This document shows, in pieces, positions 5,850-8,979 of a DNA stretch of 8,979 nucleotides. Position numbers and translations under genes: made by a program. The DNA is from a bacterium (GTDB lineage Bacteria; Patescibacteriota; Gracilibacteria; Absconditabacterales; Absconditicoccaceae), in assembly GCA_020629735.1 (NCBI GenBank), contig JAHDCT010000038.1, positions 1 through 8,979 of the forward strand, given 5' to 3'. Position 1 is the first letter of the stretch, and each line of letters begins with the position of its first letter. Under the pieces are notes generated by a model, which worked only from the letters and a program-made list of their open reading frames with translations, made no database searches and had not been told where the DNA came from.

Positions 5850-6992
5850 ATGAGAGCAACGCTACCTGTAAAGAAACTACAAGAAATTATGGATCTTATG
5901 AACAAGTTTGTATCACGTCATGCAACCTTGCCTATCCTTGAGAATGTATATATTAAGTGAGGTATAGATACGATAATCTTTCGTGCAACAGACATGGAAA
6001 AATATATTGAGATTGAAATGCCAGTACAGCTAGATGATGAAGGGTCGATAACGATTAACGCAAAGACCTTTGTAGATATATTAAAAACAATTGATGACGA
6101 TCAGATAAATTTAGTTATTGAGGAGTCAAATCAACACGTTATTATTCAAAGTAGTTCAGATGAGTTTACGATTAAATGAATTCCAGCAAGTGAGTATGTT
6201 GCTATACCAGAAGTACAGTCTGATACACCAATCAAGATCGATACAAGTGATTTCATTGAGGGGATAAATAAAGTAGAGTACGCAGTAACAGAAAAAAACT
6301 TCTCACCTGTACTAACAGGAGTATTCATGAGAATTGCTCAGAACGAAGGAGAGAAGGAGTTAGTTTTTGTAGGAACTGATTCATTTAGATTAGCTGAATA
6401 TAAGATTTCATACCAAGGTGATGGAGAAGAATTATCTATGATAGTACCAAAGGTACATATTAACGATCTAAAGAAAGTAGCAGAGTACGCATTGATGAAC
6501 GAAGCACAAGAAATGACTACGAAGTATGCAAACAACATGGTAGAGTTTACCTATCAGGTGGATGCAATGCGCATTATGTGTTCTTCAATCTTAATCCAAG
6601 GAAGCTTTCCAGACTACCAACAAGAGTCAATTATTCCAACGACATACGAAAGTAAAAGTCTTATCGACGCAAGTCAGCTCGAAAAAGCAATTAAGAAAAT
6701 CGAAATTCTAACAAGAGATATGAATAACTATATTTTGGTGTCTGGTGAACAGGATAAAGTGAACTTAAGTTCATGACAAACTGATTTGTGACATGCTGAC
6801 ACAAGTCTTTCTGCATTGCATGAAGGAACGGAGTACTCGTACGGAGTAAATGGTAAATATATAACTGACTGTATTAAAGCAGTATCATGAGAAGAAGTTG
6901 TCATGCGTGTGATTGATAGTGAAAAGCCAATTATCTTTAAAGATAAAGATGACGAAAACTTTACCTATGTGGTAAGGCCATTAGTTAAATAA
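5850..6992 (+). CDS. dnaN: DNA polymerase III beta subunit (sliding clamp)
   Basis: This 380-aa protein has the usual DnaN length (about 365-380). It forms the ring that tethers the replicative polymerase to DNA. The start MRATLPVKKLQEIM is the typical DnaN N terminus and decides the ATG at 5850 over upstream in-frame TTG codons. Other family features are RHATLPILENVYI, the ATDMEKYIEIEMP strand, the VGTDSFRLAEY motif of the middle domain, GSFPDYQ, and the end FTYVVRPLVK in place of the common VMPMR-type ending. Only a few TGA-Gly codons are used, fewer than in dnaJ or the surface proteins. It stands alone behind its own promoter, without dnaA, recF or gyrB nearby. A terminator-like hairpin follows 80 nt after the stop, inside the next gene. 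Confidence 0.97.
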
Positions 6993-7027
6993 ATTGGTGA
7001 ATTCTAAGCTTGTTAACCTAGGTACAG

Positions 7028-7837
7028 ATGAAGAAAAAGGAATTCCAATTTTATAGAATGATGTGATATATAGCTCCTTATCAGAAGGAGCTTTTTTCCT
7101 ATTTTTGAGAGCCGAGAGAGTTAATCTGATGACATCCAGTTTGATTAAGTCGAGCAAAACCTGGTGAGTTTCTAGAGATAGCACAATGAGAACTAGATAA
7201 ATGGGGGCATATTCGAAAGTATATACCCTTTGTTGAGATGGTATGTCTTACAGGAAAATTAAGCTTTAATGCAACTGAAGTACATCAGAAAATTAGTTAT
7301 GGAGTAGTGACAAGTAAGAAAAGGATGTGGCTTGCCTACGTGATCTCAAAGCTTGTTTTTAAATATATAAACCGAGCGCAAAGAAAAAGTGAGCTACCAG
7401 AATTTTGTCTAAGATTTTGTGTAGCTGAAGACCAGCTCTCATTGCAATCTGGTAAGAAGTGAGAATATGATATTATATTTATTTATCAATTGGCGCACTT
7501 GAGTCTACGATATAAAAAATTTGAGCAGCTTCCACGAAATATATACGAAGAAAATGAACGGCTTAATGAGTATCTTCCTCATTTTCCAAAGAAGTTTGTT
7601 ATCTCACTAGGAAATTATTATTACTTTGGAAAGCAGAAAATGGGGCTCTTTTTCGAGCGTATGTTATCGGGGAAGATATGAATGATTTTTGAAAAAATAC
7701 TCATGAACATGCTGCTTCGATACATGGTTCTCAAAAAATGATCTGATGATGCATGGACAATTCGTAAAGATATTATCTGGCATGATGAACGAGAGAGAGA
7801 AAAATACCTACTTCAGTGGAAATTACTTCGCTCTTAA
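7028..7837 (+). CDS. Nucleotidyltransferase-like protein with degenerate catalytic motifs
   Basis: This is a 269-aa frame ending at TAA. It resembles, from memory, a family of nucleotidyltransferase-fold proteins common in candidate-phyla bacteria. The pattern is: basic helix, IPFVEMVCLTGKLSFNA, a V-V-T strand, RMWLAYVISKL, CLRFCVAEDQLSL, YQLAHLSLRY, then NEYLPHFP. In active members the first strand reads TGS and is followed by a D-x-D metal site. Here Lys77 replaces the Ser, and Lys88 and Ser90 stand where the two Asp are expected, so catalysis looks lost. The start is uncertain: the in-frame stop TAG 7019-7021 bounds it, ATG 7028, 7058 and 7061 are candidates, and the next ATG (7238) would remove conserved sequence. 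A terminator-like hairpin lies inside the 5' coding part. A product-level function cannot be given. Confidence 0.7.
7072..7097 (+). terminator. Terminator-like hairpin, downstream of dnaN but within the next gene's coding region
   Basis: AGCTCCTT (7072-7079) and AAGGAGCT (7085-7092) form a perfect 8-bp stem with loop ATCAG, followed by six T (7092-7097). By structure it is a good intrinsic terminator for dnaN. By position it is codons about 15-23 of the nucleotidyltransferase-like frame, so it may also limit read-through into that gene. Confidence 0.75.
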
Positions 7838-7865
7838 CTATATTCGTTTGTATTCTTAAATAATA

Positions 7866-7898
7866 TTGACAATAATATTTAAACTATTGATATATAAT
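7866..7898 (+). promoter_or_regulatory. Promoter candidate of ftsA
   Basis: Perfect TTGACA (7866-7871) precedes TATATA (7891-7896, spacer 19) and a perfect TATAAT (7893-7898, spacer 21) in a very AT-rich stretch. The spacing is longer than ideal. The start would be near 7905, leaving about 140 nt of leader before the ATG at 8044. Confidence 0.5.
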
Positions 7899-7989
7899 AG
7901 TTATCAGTATCTGAAAATCACTGATTGAGATGCTTGTAAAGATGCATACATATGGGATACGAATTAATACCTCGGGAAAATAATAACTA
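7898..7989 (+). promoter_or_regulatory. Potentially structured leader of ftsA
   Basis: TAGTTAT (7898-7904) is complementary to ATAACTA (7983-7989), closing a domain of about 90 nt. Inside, ATCAGT (7903-7908) and ACTGAT (7920-7925) form a 6-bp hairpin that partly competes with the outer stem. A 17-codon frame (7930-7983) starting MLVKMHTYG also lies here. No known riboswitch signature was recognised. The rest, 7990-8043, shows nothing clear. Confidence 0.35.
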
Positions 7990-8043
7990 AGATAAACAAG
8001 AGAAGAGTATATTGACTTTTATTTATAAAACTGATCGCTTCGA

Positions 8044-8979
8044 ATGAACGACATCAAAGCAACTATTGATATATGAAACGGATATATCAAGGGAATTCTT
8101 ATGTGAAAGGAAGATGATAAGACAGTAGTCTTGGCAAAAGAAATTATTAAGACGAGATGAATGCGTAAGTGAAAGATTCTTGATAATGAAGAATTCGCTC
8201 ACTGTATCAACGAGCTTCTTGAAGCTTTTGCAAAAAAGCTAGGAGGAGATTTCGTAGAAGAGGCTGTAATTGGTGTTTCTCATCCAGATTGTTTGATGAG
8301 GAGAGTAAGTGAACATAAAAGGATTCTTCAAGGTCAAATAACAAATGACGATATTCATCATCTATCTGATGTAGTAAGCGATTCAGCAGTGAAGTCTAAC
8401 TACGAAGTAGTGAAGATCATCCCAGTACAATGGATTATAGATGAAAGAATGAGAGTAAAAGATCCATTAGGAATGGACGCAAGAAAAATAGAGTTAATTG
8501 CAGATGTGTTCATGATGCCAAAGACTTTCTTGGCTAACTTATATGAAGCCTTTGATATGTTGGATGTACATGTAGTTGATGTTATCCCAAATATCTTATG
8601 AGCAGCTGAGGTAAGTTTAGATTTTGATGTAAAAGATTTGTGAGTGTTATTGATAGATATAGGTGCAAATCAAACATCATATGTAGTCTACGAAGAAGGG
8701 TTTCCAGTATTAAACGGTGTATTGCCAGTATGAGGAGAAGAAGTAACAAAGGATATATCAATATGATTACAAGTGGATATTAAAGATGCAGAACGTATCA
8801 AGCGTGAAAAAGGAATTATTATGATGGAAAAGAGTCACATAGAAGATGAAACAATAGATATGAGTTTCCTATCAGATATTATGTTAGCGAGATATGAACA
8901 AATATTCGACCTAATCAACGAACATCTCAAGATGGCGAATAAAGATGGAAGATTACCATGATGAGTATTCTTATTAGGA
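8044..8979 (+). CDS. ftsA: Cell division protein FtsA (3' end outside window)
   Basis: The first 312 codons are present and the frame is open at the window edge. FtsA is an actin-like ATPase that links FtsZ to the membrane at the division site. Residues 8-19 are the first phosphate loop, IDIGNGYIKGIL, with Gly11 coded by TGA. Residues about 80-165 match the FtsA-specific SHS2 (1C) domain (VIGVSHPDCL...QGQITNDDIHHL). The second phosphate loop LIDIGANQTSYVVY lies at about 203-216, followed by LPVGGEEVTKDIS. The last visible residues LPGGVFLLG are the adenosine-binding region. The C-terminal amphipathic membrane-targeting helix would be beyond the window, where ftsZ commonly follows. ATG 8044 gives the expected N terminus. 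No Shine-Dalgarno is visible. Confidence 0.96.

Noticed and set aside
6981..7184. Minus-strand frame across the dnaN / nucleotidyltransferase-like junction
   Set aside because: It crosses the terminator hairpin, has no recognisable features, and conflicts with the + strand frame that continues into a family-like protein.
7238..7240. ATG 7238 as the start of the nucleotidyltransferase-like gene
   Set aside because: It would remove the basic helix and IPFVE segment that the family has before the TGS-like strand, and the frame is open upstream to 7022.
278..8979. Reading the many in-frame TGA as frameshifts, pseudogenes or selenocysteine sites
   Set aside because: TGA occurs dozens of times in every gene type at conserved Gly positions with the frames otherwise intact. 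Selenocysteine would need specific elements and would not form runs of three.

Overview
The window reads as a low-GC genome that uses genetic code 25, in which UGA means glycine. This code is known from Gracilibacteria (BD1-5) and Absconditabacteria (SR1). With the standard code every gene here is shattered. Reading TGA as Gly restores seven long frames on the + strand, all closed by TAA or TAG where their end is visible. In-frame TGA falls on residues that are glycine in the families concerned: the subtilase AAGN motif, the FtsA phosphate loop IDIGNG, the DnaJ Gly/Phe region and DnaN glycines. Which of the two phyla is present cannot be settled from the window.

Left part (1-4600), envelope and secretion: (i) the tail of a Cys-rich repeat protein (2-151) with its terminator; (ii) a promoter and a 623-aa membrane-anchored subtilisin-fold protein (278-2149). 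This protein has lost the catalytic Asp, His and apparently Ser, and carries two 59-aa Cys repeats plus a Ca-loop-like motif; (iii) a secreted DsbA-family thioredoxin-fold protein with a CPFC active site (2360-3346); (iv) a secreted 287-aa Cys-rich protein of the Myxococcus Cys-rich/DUF4215 repeat type ending in LPATG-ARK (3560-4423). An extracytoplasmic disulfide enzyme set between Cys-rich exported proteins suggests a folding partnership (inference).

Right part (4600-8979), housekeeping: dnaJ (4628-5698) with only two of the usual four zinc motifs; dnaN (5850-6992) with a strong promoter; a nucleotidyltransferase-like protein with degenerate catalytic motifs (7028-7837), whose 5' coding region contains a terminator-like hairpin; and ftsA (8044 to the window edge) behind a sigma70-like promoter and a structured leader.

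Between genes the most unusual signal is a pair of related elements (about 2254-2354 and 4422-4513). Each holds a tandem array of degenerate octamers with ACT/CT in exact 8-nt phase, preceded by reverse-complement arms, so each could fold into a long hairpin. Recognisable Shine-Dalgarno sequences are absent, and several starts share the context TCT-ATG-A. Most genes are separate units with their own terminators and promoters. No tRNA, rRNA, CRISPR array or insertion sequence was recognised.
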